Assembly (NCBI GenBank): GCA_964388745.1
Contig: CAYMBP010000030.1
Location: 1-13,108, forward strand
Source: CAYMBP01 sp964388745
Lineage (GTDB): Bacteria > Babelota > Babeliae > Babelales > RVW-14
Reading direction: 5' to 3'
Length of the DNA stretch: 13,108 bases
In this document: positions 5,638 to 12,577 of the stretch, one piece after another
Layout of the letters: each line of letters starts with the position of its first letter
Numbering within the stretch: position 1 is the stretch's first letter
The notes under the pieces: generated by a model
Told to the model about the DNA's origin: nothing
Database searches by the model: none
What the model saw: only the letters and a program-made list of their open reading frames with translations
Program-made: the position numbers and the translations under genes

Positions 5638-6399
5638 TTATCGCATAAGCATTCCACCGTTTACATCAAAAGTTTGTCCGGTAATAAAATCAGCATTTCC
5701 AGAAGTTAGAAAAGCAACAATTTTAGCAACATCTTGAGGATTCCCAGGCCGCTTAAGTGGAATTTTTTGTATCGCTGCATCAAAAAATTGTTCTGGCATA
5801 CTACGAGTCATTGAAGTATCAATCAATCCTGGAGCAACTGCATTAACCAATAAAGATCGAGAAGCATACTCTCGGGCCAATGACTTAGTAAGTGCTAAAA
5901 GACCAGCCTTGCTCGCAGCATAAACTGCCTGCCCTATGTTGCCAGTATGGCCAACAATCGAGCTCATCATAATAACATAACGGGTCACGTTATCTTTCTG
6001 CTTCATCATCAATTTTAGTCCAAGCTGCGTACAGAAAAAGGTGGCTTTTAGATTAACATCAAATACTTGGTCCCAGTCCTGCTCAGAAATACGCGCAGTC
6101 ATACGATCTTTGACCAAACCAGCATTGTTAATAAGACAATCTAGCCTCTCACCACGTAAATCAAGATCTTTTCCACACCACTCAAAAGCAGATTTTCTCT
6201 CATCTGACTTGCTAATATCAACCTGACGATAATGAAGCCGCTCTGAACTTTGTATTAATTCTTGATCAACTTCCTGTTCATTACATCGATCAAAAAGATA
6301 CACATCATCACCACGCTCCAGAAGCATTTCAACTATAGCACGACCAATACCTTGTGCACCACCAGTAACCACGCTATTTTTTTTTCGTTGTTGTTTCAT
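5638..6399 (-). CDS. fabG: 3-oxoacyl-ACP reductase
   Basis: 253 aa, standard for FabG. It is an NADPH-dependent short-chain dehydrogenase that reduces 3-oxoacyl-ACP. The Rossmann glycine motif is TGGAQGIG (12-19) and the NNAG motif is at 91-94 with its preceding IN. The catalytic tetrad is N116, S147, Y160 and K164 (YAASK). The C-terminal FITGQTFDVNGG is the FabG signature. The N-terminus is short and basic (KQQRKK), encoded partly by a run of nine A. ATG at 6399 has AAGGAG 8 nt upstream. It is first in the fabG-acpP-fabF unit, with a promoter about 60 nt upstream. Other short-chain dehydrogenases share the fold, but position beside acpP-fabF makes FabG the clear choice. Confidence 0.95.
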   Translation of the reverse strand: MKQQRKKNSVVTGGAQGIGRAIVEMLLERGDDVYLFDRCNEQEVDQELIQSSERLHYRQVDISKSDERKSAFEWCGKDLDLRGERLDCLINNAGLVKDRMTARISEQDWDQVFDVNLKATFFCTQLGLKLMMKQKDNVTRYVIMMSSIVGHTGNIGQAVYAASKAGLLALTKSLAREYASRSLLVNAVAPGLIDTSMTRSMPEQFFDAAIQKIPLKRPGNPQDVAKIVAFLTSGNADFITGQTFDVNGGMLMR

Positions 6400-6460
6400 T
6401 CTCCTATCTCCTTGTACAGCTACCGTTATTCACTCTCTTCTGAAGTAGTTTATGGGATCA

Positions 6461-6490
6461 ATTATAGACTGATTCAGGGGAAAGAGCCAA
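6461..6490 (-). promoter_or_regulatory. Promoter of fabG-acpP-fabF
   Basis: Read on the minus strand, TTGGCT (complement of 6485-6490) is followed by an 18-nt spacer and a consensus TATAAT (complement of 6461-6466). Transcription would begin near 6453, giving a 5' leader of about 55 nt before fabG. It lies downstream of the fabD terminator, so the unit is independently transcribed. Confidence 0.6.
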
Positions 6491-6550
6491 CATCAATCGT
6501 CATAAAAAATGCTAGCTGATGGCTCATAACCAACGTATAGCCAAACCACG

Positions 6551-6708
6551 TAACATTGAAACAGTTTATTATCTCCAGATCGTCACTCTGAAATTCACGA
6601 AGTGAATGATAGAGTCTGGCGATAGATCCTAATTGCCCGTCATTCTTGATTCTATCACTTCGCTCCAAAATGACAGGTGATAGAGTCCAGAATGTTCTTT
6701 GCTATAAG
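6551..6708 (+). repeat. Dispersed intergenic repeat, copy 2
   Basis: It shares its first 40 nt (35/40), a middle block and a final block with copy 1 at 3708-3813. It is longer because about 55 nt are inserted between the first and middle blocks. The insert contains an inverted relative of the middle block. Internal hairpins are ATTCAC/GTGAAT (6593-6607), an 11-bp stem 6648-6658 with 6677-6687 (one G-U on the plus strand), and GTTCTT/AAGAAC around 6694-6711. It sits between the fabG promoter and the fabD terminator, so it does not interrupt either unit. Confidence 0.6.
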
Positions 6709-6719
6709 AACAACACCAT

Positions 6720-6746
6720 AAAAAAAGGCCCCTTTGGGGCCTTTTT
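6720..6746 (-). terminator. Intrinsic terminator after fabD
   Basis: A perfect 11-bp stem (AAAAAGGCCCC 6722-6732, GGGGCCTTTTT 6736-6746) has a 3-nt loop. On the minus strand it ends in seven T. It begins 20 nt after the fabD stop codon and separates the gltX-fabD unit from fabG. The plus-strand T-run is five, so it may also work in reverse, but no plus-strand gene precedes it. Confidence 0.88.
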
Positions 6747-6766
6747 AACAACATACTATCAATAAA

Positions 6767-7780
6767 TTATAATTCTGCTTGGTTAAAAGAATTATCATCT
6801 TCTTCAAACTCATTTCCAGTACGGGCAAGCTCAATAAGCTCATGCTTGCCAAGTCGTTCAAGCAAGTCAATAATATCTTGAGATGAATTAATTGAAACAA
6901 CATGCTTTTCTGGCCATTCACGTTTAAGCATTTTTGTTAGCTTGGTATTCGGTCCAAGCTCAATAATTAAGTCACAATCTTTAAACTTTTGAATTGATGG
7001 CCACCACAATACATGGCCACTCATCTGACGAACAAGAGACTCTTTAATCTGCTCATTTTCTTGAACAAATTCAGCGTTAATATTATTAATTAAAGGAACG
7101 CTAAGATGTTTGAAATCAACTTTGTGCATATATTGCTCAAATGCTTTTTCGGCCTGAAGCATTAATCGTGAGTGAAAACCACCATCAACATTGAGAGGAA
7201 TCATTTTCCCCCCAAGCGCTCGTACTTCTTGAGCAACAGCATTAATTTCAGGAACAGTTCCTGAGATTACAAACTGCTTGGGCGTATTGTAGTTAACAAT
7301 CTCTACAACATGATCAATTCCTGTTGGATCATCATATTTTTTACACAAACCTTGCAAAACATCATGCTCAATTCCAATAATTGCAATCATACCACCATTA
7401 CAACCAACAGCAGACTCTTCCATGAACTGTGATCGTTTTTTAAGCAAATAAAGTACGTCAGGAAAGCTCATACCCCCTGCTGCGAAAATTGCTGAATACT
7501 CTCCACAACTATGTCCAGCAACAAGGTTTGGAACAATGCTATATTGTTCCTTGAGCAAAGCAAATAAAGAAGCTCCCAATAAAAAAATTGACGTCTGAGC
7601 ATTAACAGTTACACGCAACTCTCGCTCTGATGATGCAAAGCAAAGACGAACAAAATTTTGATCCAAACACTGAGACGCTTGTTCAAAGTACTCTTGAACA
7701 ATACGCTCTTTGTCATACAGCTCTTTCCCCATGCCTAAGAATTGTGATCCTTGGCCTGGAAAAATCATTCCAATTTTCAT
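6767..7780 (-). CDS. fabD: Malonyl-CoA:ACP transacylase
   Basis: 337 aa, about 25-30 longer than typical FabD (about 310). It transfers the malonyl group from CoA to ACP to supply FabF. The start has FPGQGSQ (7-13). The nucleophile is S91 in GHSCGEY (89-95), the Arg that binds the malonyl carboxylate is probably R116 (KKRSQFM), and the catalytic His is H203 in GGFHSRLM, where most family members have PFHS. The later RQMSGHVLW (251-259) matches the family. The extra length is a C-terminal tail rich in Glu/Asp/Asn (EFEEDDN), of unknown role. ATG at 7780 has a GAGGGG Shine-Dalgarno. The gene follows gltX by 41 nt and ends just before an intrinsic terminator. Confidence 0.94.
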   Translation of the reverse strand: MKIGMIFPGQGSQFLGMGKELYDKERIVQEYFEQASQCLDQNFVRLCFASSERELRVTVNAQTSIFLLGASLFALLKEQYSIVPNLVAGHSCGEYSAIFAAGGMSFPDVLYLLKKRSQFMEESAVGCNGGMIAIIGIEHDVLQGLCKKYDDPTGIDHVVEIVNYNTPKQFVISGTVPEINAVAQEVRALGGKMIPLNVDGGFHSRLMLQAEKAFEQYMHKVDFKHLSVPLINNINAEFVQENEQIKESLVRQMSGHVLWWPSIQKFKDCDLIIELGPNTKLTKMLKREWPEKHVVSINSSQDIIDLLERLGKHELIELARTGNEFEEDDNSFNQAEL

Positions 7781-7821
7781 AAGAACCCCTCACATTTAAA
7801 ATAGGCTTGCGACACTTACTC

Positions 7822-9240
7822 TTACTCTGAAAGTGCTTTTGCAAGCATCGTAATACGTTTAACAGACTCTTGATTACCCATAATAGCAATCAGCTCAAAA
7901 ACACCCGGACTTTGAATGCCGCCGGTCAATGCAAATCGTATTGGCTGTGCTATTGCAACCAACTTCATTTCATATTTACCAACAACCTCTTTGGCTATCG
8001 CCATTAACTGAGCATGCTCACTGCCTTGACTATGAGCAATACGTTGAGCAAAATCATGAAGCATCGCCCCAGTAGATGATGTTCGCCATTTTTCAATTAA
8101 CTCAAAATCATATTGTTGAGGACCTGCAGCTAAAGCCTTAATTCCTTCATACAACTCAACCAATGTAGTCGCTCTTTGCTTATAAAGATCAAACAAGTCT
8201 TGAAGTTGCTTATCCGACCAATACTGCTTAAGCGTACACAAATACTTTTCATCAATCGCATCAAGCGCATACATCAACTCTTGTCCACTACTCTGGCGAA
8301 GGTATACACCATTCAACCACAGTAATTTTTTCATATCAAACATTGCTCCTTTTTTTCCCACATGATCAAAAGAAAAATGCTCAATCATCTCTTCTCGTGA
8401 AAAAATTTCTTGATCACCATACGACCACCCAAGACGGACTAAATAATTGCATAACGCCTCAGGCATAATGCCCATTTCTCTATAATGATCAACAGAAACT
8501 GCCGCATCTCGCTTGCTTAACTTCCCACCAGACTCTCCAAGAATAAGCGGCAGATGTGCAAAAATAGGCAATGGTGCTCTAAGCGCTTTGTACAAAAGAA
8601 TCTGCTTAAAGGTGTTTGATAAATGATCTTCTCCTCGAATCACATGTGATATTTTCATAAAGATATCATCAATAACAACGCAAAAATTATAAACTGGCGT
8701 TCCATCTTGACGAACAATGATAAAATCATCAAGAGCATCTTTTTTAATTGAGACTTCACCTCTAATAAGGTCAGAGCAATTAATTTCTTCACTATCATCA
8801 GGAACTCGAAATCTCAACGCAAATGGCGTACCATCTTCACGTGGCTCTTTATCACGACAGCGACCGTCATATAATTGACCAATACCCTGATCAAGACGCT
8901 CAATCACTTCCTCTGCTTGCACAAAAGGACAGTAGCATCGATACGCTAATCCATCATCAAGTAATTGCTTTGCGTATTTTTTATGCTCTTCAATGCGACT
9001 ATGCTGAAAAACAAAAGGCTCATCAGACTCCAAGCATAACCACTCAAGACTTTTTTGCTGAGATGTTAAATACTCTTTTGTGGAGCGCTGCAAATCAGTA
9101 TCTTCAATTCTAATAAGAAATGAGCCCCTTTTTTGACGAGCAAAAACATAGTTAAATAATGCGGTTCTCACACCTCCAATGTGCAAATTTCCGGTTGGAG
9201 ACGGGGCAAAACGAACTCGTAGTCTAAAAGTCTGAAGCAT
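7822..9240 (-). CDS. gltX: Glutamyl-tRNA synthetase
   Basis: 472 aa, normal for bacterial GluRS. This class I synthetase charges tRNA-Glu in the cytoplasm. The HIGH-type motif is HIGG (20-23) after RFAPSPTGN, and the KMSKS-type motif is KLSKR (240-244). YNFCVVIDD and HVIRGEDHLSNT (199-210) are family hallmarks. The insertion that binds zinc in E. coli GluRS is recognisable as CYC (102-104) and C128, but the fourth ligand position is Asp130 rather than His. The C-terminal anticodon-binding half (about 320-472) is present. The ATG at 9240 directly abuts the stop of the TPR gene (TAA|ATG) with no clear Shine-Dalgarno, so it is probably translated by coupling. A tRNA synthetase inside a fatty-acid gene cluster is unusual. 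Discriminating versus non-discriminating type cannot be told here. Confidence 0.96.
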   Translation of the reverse strand: MLQTFRLRVRFAPSPTGNLHIGGVRTALFNYVFARQKRGSFLIRIEDTDLQRSTKEYLTSQQKSLEWLCLESDEPFVFQHSRIEEHKKYAKQLLDDGLAYRCYCPFVQAEEVIERLDQGIGQLYDGRCRDKEPREDGTPFALRFRVPDDSEEINCSDLIRGEVSIKKDALDDFIIVRQDGTPVYNFCVVIDDIFMKISHVIRGEDHLSNTFKQILLYKALRAPLPIFAHLPLILGESGGKLSKRDAAVSVDHYREMGIMPEALCNYLVRLGWSYGDQEIFSREEMIEHFSFDHVGKKGAMFDMKKLLWLNGVYLRQSSGQELMYALDAIDEKYLCTLKQYWSDKQLQDLFDLYKQRATTLVELYEGIKALAAGPQQYDFELIEKWRTSSTGAMLHDFAQRIAHSQGSEHAQLMAIAKEVVGKYEMKLVAIAQPIRFALTGGIQSPGVFELIAIMGNQESVKRITMLAKALSE

Positions 9241-9960
9241 TTAATTCTCAGGTGTTATAAGTGCTAATTTTGATTTTACTTTACTCACAAAAAGATCCCC
9301 TCCAGCATCATCGCGCTGAGCATGCTGAACCATCATCTGATGCCATACAGCCTTTGCCTGATCAAATTGATCATTATGCCAATGATGTAGCCCAATATGA
9401 TACTGAGCATATTCTTGTGCCCCACTCTGCTTATCATAAGCAATCTGGTTAAGCGTATTAAGACCCTCTTGCTTAATTTGATCATTTTCTGTGTCTATTT
9501 GAATTAATGCTTTTTTTACACTCCATGCATCTTTCAGTGCACCTTCAGGCATTTTGCTCAAAGCCTGTGTAAACAACTCAAGAGCCTTCTCTTGTTTATC
9601 CTGATTCAAAAGAGCTTCACCTTGATAAAGTAAGAATAATGGAGCTATTCCTGAACCACTATGCTGAACATAGGAATCTTTAAATACCTGCTCTATTGCT
9701 GCCCACCGCTCTTGTTGAGTTGCAAATGCATCAGCTTCTTTCTCCTTGCTCACAGGTCGATGATAAATTTTCATTGCTTTATGCAGCGCCTCAGAAGCAC
9801 TACGCTGTACTTGCTCATCATACCAACGATACCCAATGACCCCAACAACACTTGCTGTTGAACAGATCAAAACAACCCCAACAATAAGCTTATAGGTTGC
9901 CAAAAAATTCATAAATGAACCAATCCATTGCGCAAGAACATTATTTTTAAACATATCCAC
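9241..9960 (-). CDS. Membrane-anchored TPR protein, YfgM-like
   Basis: 239 aa. A short cytoplasmic start is followed by one membrane helix (about 24-44, LIVGVVLICSTASVVGVIGY) and then a long extracytoplasmic helical domain. TPR-like units are visible around 105-137 (LFLLYQGEALLNQDKQEKALELFTQAL in outline) and 180-212 (EYAQYHIGLHHWHNDQFDQAKAVW in outline). The N-in anchor plus outer TPR layout is that of YfgM, which in E. coli works with SecYEG and PpiD on exported proteins. Sequence conservation with YfgM is not obvious by eye, so the name is structural inference. GTG at 9960 is chosen because AAGGAG lies 5 nt upstream; an ATG two codons later is possible with an 11-nt spacer. It is first in the TPR-gltX-fabD unit, just after the plsX terminator, and no convincing promoter of its own was found. 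Confidence 0.75.
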   Translation of the reverse strand: MDMFKNNVLAQWIGSFMNFLATYKLIVGVVLICSTASVVGVIGYRWYDEQVQRSASEALHKAMKIYHRPVSKEKEADAFATQQERWAAIEQVFKDSYVQHSGSGIAPLFLLYQGEALLNQDKQEKALELFTQALSKMPEGALKDAWSVKKALIQIDTENDQIKQEGLNTLNQIAYDKQSGAQEYAQYHIGLHHWHNDQFDQAKAVWHQMMVQHAQRDDAGGDLFVSKVKSKLALITPEN

Positions 9961-10005
9961 AGGCTCTCCTTGAAGTTATTGTTTATTAGAAATAAATATC
10001 TCAAT

Positions 10006-10041
10006 AAAAAAGGGACGCGTCTTTTGTCCGACACGCGCCCC
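10006..10041 (-). terminator. Intrinsic terminator after plsX
   Basis: Read on the minus strand, a 9-bp stem GGGGCGCGT/ACGCGTCCC contains one G-U pair and a loop of about 12 nt, and is followed by TTTTTT. The same bases on the plus strand would have an A-C mismatch, so the hairpin is built for the minus-strand transcript. It lies 36 nt after the plsX stop codon and about 45 nt before the TPR gene start. Confidence 0.85.
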
Positions 10042-10077
10042 CTACATCTTTACCTATTACTGACTATACCGAAAAAT

Positions 10078-11076
10078 TTAATCTTGTACAGTCTTTTGCG
10101 CTCCATATTTATCTTTAAGCCCATTAAATGCAAGTAATACTGCATTTTCAATTGCACAAGCATCTGCACTGCCATGACAAACAAAGGCCGCCCCATTAAC
10201 TCCTAAGACAAGAGCTCCACCAAAACGGCTTGGGTCAATTTTTCCTCGCGCCTGGGTCAATGCTTTTGAATAATGATTGAAAACAATATCTTTATGTTCT
10301 GAAGAAGAAAATGAAGAACTTTCAACAGCAGATGAGATAAATTCTGCAGCCATTGAGCAAGAAGCTTCCATAGTCTTAAGCAAAATATTGCCAGAAAAAC
10401 CATCGCAAACAACAACATCAACTTCTTGTTTGCCAAAAATTTGATATGGCTCAACATTGCCAACAAAATTAAGGGATGTGTTGCGTAAAAGCTCAAAAGC
10501 CTCTTTAGTCAGAGTTGATCCTTTGCGATCTTCATGACCGTTTGAAAGTAGCCCAACTCGCGGCTTTTCAGCACCAGTCACCCCCATAAAAAAAAGCGCT
10601 CCCAAGTAAGCAAATTGCAACAAATGCGGAGCCCGCACTTCTGTATTTGCACCAAGATCAAGCACTAAAGAAAATCCAGTACGTGTTGGCAAAAAACCAG
10701 CTATTGCTGGACGATCAACTCCTTCTTGCTTGCCCAAAATAAATGAACTTGCAACAACAAGAGCCCCAGAATTGCCCGCACTAATTACATGAGACGCAGC
10801 TCCTTGTGCAACTGCTTGAACTGCAACAACAAGCGACGAATGAGGCTTTTTGCGAACCGCAGAAACAGGCTCTTCATCCATATCAATTTGCTCTGAAGCA
10901 TCACGAATTTTTAGTGGATAAGTATGCCATGCTTCATCTTTTTCAGACAACAGCTTTTCAAGGAAAGCTGCAGGCCCACACAGCAATATAGGAATGCCAT
11001 TTTGCGCAGCCCGCAAAGCGGCATCAATTACTGCATGAGGGGCGTTATCTCCACCCATTGCATCAAGAGCAATCAC
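10078..11076 (-). CDS. plsX: Acyl-ACP:phosphate acyltransferase
   Basis: 332 aa, standard length. PlsX converts acyl-ACP to acyl-phosphate, the acyl donor for PlsY in phospholipid synthesis; it is a peripheral membrane enzyme. The sequence opens with the family signature IALDAMGGDNAP (2-13). SAGNSGALV, LDLGANTEV, HLLQFAYLGA, PRVGLLSNGHE and CDGFSGNILLKT are also present, in the family order. The start is GTG at 11076, with GGGAG 6 nt upstream; part of this site overlaps the rpmF stop region (10-nt gap). It is co-transcribed with rpmF, a pairing common in bacteria, and is followed by a terminator instead of fabH. Confidence 0.96.
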   Translation of the reverse strand: MIALDAMGGDNAPHAVIDAALRAAQNGIPILLCGPAAFLEKLLSEKDEAWHTYPLKIRDASEQIDMDEEPVSAVRKKPHSSLVVAVQAVAQGAASHVISAGNSGALVVASSFILGKQEGVDRPAIAGFLPTRTGFSLVLDLGANTEVRAPHLLQFAYLGALFFMGVTGAEKPRVGLLSNGHEDRKGSTLTKEAFELLRNTSLNFVGNVEPYQIFGKQEVDVVVCDGFSGNILLKTMEASCSMAAEFISSAVESSSFSSSEHKDIVFNHYSKALTQARGKIDPSRFGGALVLGVNGAAFVCHGSADACAIENAVLLAFNGLKDKYGAQKTVQD

Positions 11077-11086
11077 AGATTACTCC

Positions 11087-11392
11087 CTAGCTTGATTTGC
11101 TATCTGAAACAATCTCACCCTCAGCTTCTGGTGCAGCTTGACCTGCACGAGCATAACGCGCTTGACGCTTTTCTTCACGCTCTTGTCTGCTCTTACCACG
11201 AATCTCCATGCGCTCAAGACGTGTTCTTAAAATTTTAACGCCTTTATAATAACCACAATCGCGGCATGCTTGATGAGGCATAATTGGAAACTGACATGTT
11301 TGGCAAAGCGTGATTTGCTGCGGCTTAATACCCTTATTTGCAGATCGCTTATCTCGTCTACTACGTGAGACTTTTCGTTTAGGAACTGGCAC
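11087..11392 (-). CDS. rpmF: Ribosomal protein L32 with C-terminal extension
   Basis: 101 aa against about 57-60 in most bacteria. Residues 1-52 are canonical L32: MPVPKRKVSRSRRDKR, then a zinc ribbon with C30, C33, C43 and C46 ending in CGYYKG. The last 45 or so residues are extra. They are first strongly charged and helical in appearance (RLERMEIRGKSRQEREEKRQ in outline), then Ala/Glu/Ser-rich. The start is GTG at 11392, with AAGGAG 6 nt upstream. It leads the rpmF-plsX unit. A TTGACA promoter about 120 nt upstream leaves a long leader that could serve regulation, but no known motif is visible there. Confidence 0.94.
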   Translation of the reverse strand: MPVPKRKVSRSRRDKRSANKGIKPQQITLCQTCQFPIMPHQACRDCGYYKGVKILRTRLERMEIRGKSRQEREEKRQARYARAGQAAPEAEGEIVSDSKSS

Positions 11393-11519
11393 GATAAACT
11401 CCTTGTCATGCGAATTAAAATCCTTACAGGAATACTAGCACTCAATGACTATGTGTCTTTTATTATCACTTTATTATGAGTGAATTTTCCTTAATTGATC
11501 GACAGAAACAGTCCTCTAT

Positions 11520-11548
11520 AGATTAAATTGTTCACCCGTTTTTGTCAA
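11520..11548 (-). promoter_or_regulatory. Promoter of rpmF-plsX
   Basis: On the minus strand a perfect TTGACA (complement of 11543-11548) is followed by a 17-nt spacer and TAATCT (complement of 11520-11525). The -10 matches consensus only at its first, second and last bases, which are the most important ones. Transcription would start near 11513. Confidence 0.5.
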
Positions 11549-11644
11549 AGTAATGGAGACAACTTGTAAATTTAGACAAATCTGGCACAATAATATCTAA
11601 GCAATTTTCTCGCATGATTCGATATTATGCGTTTACTAATCAGA

Positions 11645-11653
11645 TGTTATAAT
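11645..11653 (+). promoter_or_regulatory. Extended -10 promoter of tsf-pyrH
   Basis: TGTTATAAT combines a consensus TATAAT (11648-11653) with the TGn extension. The -35 region is poor (TTATGC at 17 nt), which is normal for extended -10 promoters. The start would be near 11660, giving a leader of about 40 nt. Confidence 0.6.
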
Positions 11654-11685
11654 CATTGATGGGGCTAGATACCCACTTACATGTC

Positions 11686-11690
11686 AGGAG
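11686..11690 (+). promoter_or_regulatory. Ribosome binding site that sets the tsf start
   Basis: AGGAG is followed by an 8-nt spacer and the ATG at 11699. This rules against the in-frame ATG at 11681, which lacks a comparable site. Confidence 0.7.
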
Positions 11691-11698
11691 ATAAATTC

Positions 11699-12577
11699 AT
11701 GAGTACAGTGGACATGAATCTTGTTAAACAGCTACGAGTTAAAACACAAGTAAGCCTTATGGAATGTAAAAAAGCGCTTGAAGAAACAGGTGGAAATCTT
11801 GATGCAGCAGTTGATCTTCTTCGTAAACGAGGTGCAGCTGTAGCAGCGAAAAGAGCAGGAAATGAAACAAGCCAAGGGCGCGTTGCAAGCTTTGTCTCTG
11901 AAAATGAGAAATCTGGTGCACTCGCTCAACTTGCTTGTGAAACAGACTTTTCAGCAAACACACAAGATATGCAAAATTTTGCAGAAAAAATTGCTCAACA
12001 TAGTGCAAAGAGCAAAGAGACAGACATTACAAGCCTCATGAATCTTCCATTAGGTAATGCAGGATTAAAAGCCCAAGATCACCTTGATGAACTTATCGCT
12101 AAAATCTCAGAAAGCATAAAAGTAACTCAAGCCGCACAATTTGAAATCAGTGGCCCAGGCCTTGTTCATACATACATTCATCCAGGAGCACATGTTGGCA
12201 CCATGGTAAGTATTACTGCAGACCAAGAGTTTTCTGATGCCAATGCAGTAAGACAAGCAGCACGTGATATTTGTATGCAAATTGCAGTTACTAAGCCTCA
12301 ATGCATTTCACCAGACGAACTTGATACCACAGAAGTTGAAAAAGAACGAGCAATTGTTCAAGAACAGCTTGCTCAAAGTGGCAAACCTGCAAATGTTATT
12401 GAAAAAATTGTTGAAGGTAAGCTTAATAAACATTATCAGGAAGTATGTTTGAATTACCAACCATTTATCAAAGATGATAAAATGTCGGTAAGCAAATATC
12501 TTGAAAGTGTATCCAAAAAAGTTGGATCTAATCTTAAAGTTACACAATTTGTCCGCTTTGCAGTAGGCAACAAATAA
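11699..12577 (+). CDS. tsf: Elongation factor Ts
   Basis: 292 aa. EF-Ts recycles EF-Tu by exchanging GDP for GTP. The UBA-like N-terminal module is clear: VKQLRVKTQVSLMECKKALE then GGNLDAAVDLLRKRG. The EF-Tu contact motif follows as ALAQLACETDFSAN, equivalent to LVELNCETDFVA. The later PGLVHTYIHPGAHVGTMV and DICMQIAVTKPQ regions fit the dimerisation core. A frame opens at 11681, but AGGAG at 11686-11690 stands 8 nt before the ATG at 11699, and it would lie inside the longer version, so 11699 is preferred. rpsB is not upstream, unlike the usual rpsB-tsf order; tsf has its own promoter. pyrH begins on the base after the tsf stop. Confidence 0.96.
   Translation: MSTVDMNLVKQLRVKTQVSLMECKKALEETGGNLDAAVDLLRKRGAAVAAKRAGNETSQGRVASFVSENEKSGALAQLACETDFSANTQDMQNFAEKIAQHSAKSKETDITSLMNLPLGNAGLKAQDHLDELIAKISESIKVTQAAQFEISGPGLVHTYIHPGAHVGTMVSITADQEFSDANAVRQAARDICMQIAVTKPQCISPDELDTTEVEKERAIVQEQLAQSGKPANVIEKIVEGKLNKHYQEVCLNYQPFIKDDKMSVSKYLESVSKKVGSNLKVTQFVRFAVGNK

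Larger units (their letters stand above)
11393..11698. other. Divergent promoter region between rpmF and tsf
   Basis: No gene is seen. The region carries the rpmF promoter (minus) and the tsf promoter (plus), with about 96 nt between their -35 and extended -10 elements. rpsB, the usual upstream neighbour of tsf, is not here. Short inverted repeats such as TTGTC/GACAA (11543-11562) overlap the rpmF -35 and could be an operator; this is weak. Confidence 0.5.

Noticed and set aside
3272..6766. tRNA, tmRNA, RNase P RNA, 6S RNA, SRP RNA or CRISPR array in the intergenic stretches
   Set aside because: No cloverleaf, no conserved core motif of these RNAs and no regularly spaced repeats were seen.
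9961..10005. Possible promoter for the TPR gene (TTGAGA and AATAAC, 18-nt spacer)
   Set aside because: The -10 match is poor and the -35 abuts the T-run of the plsX terminator; read-through is an equally good explanation.
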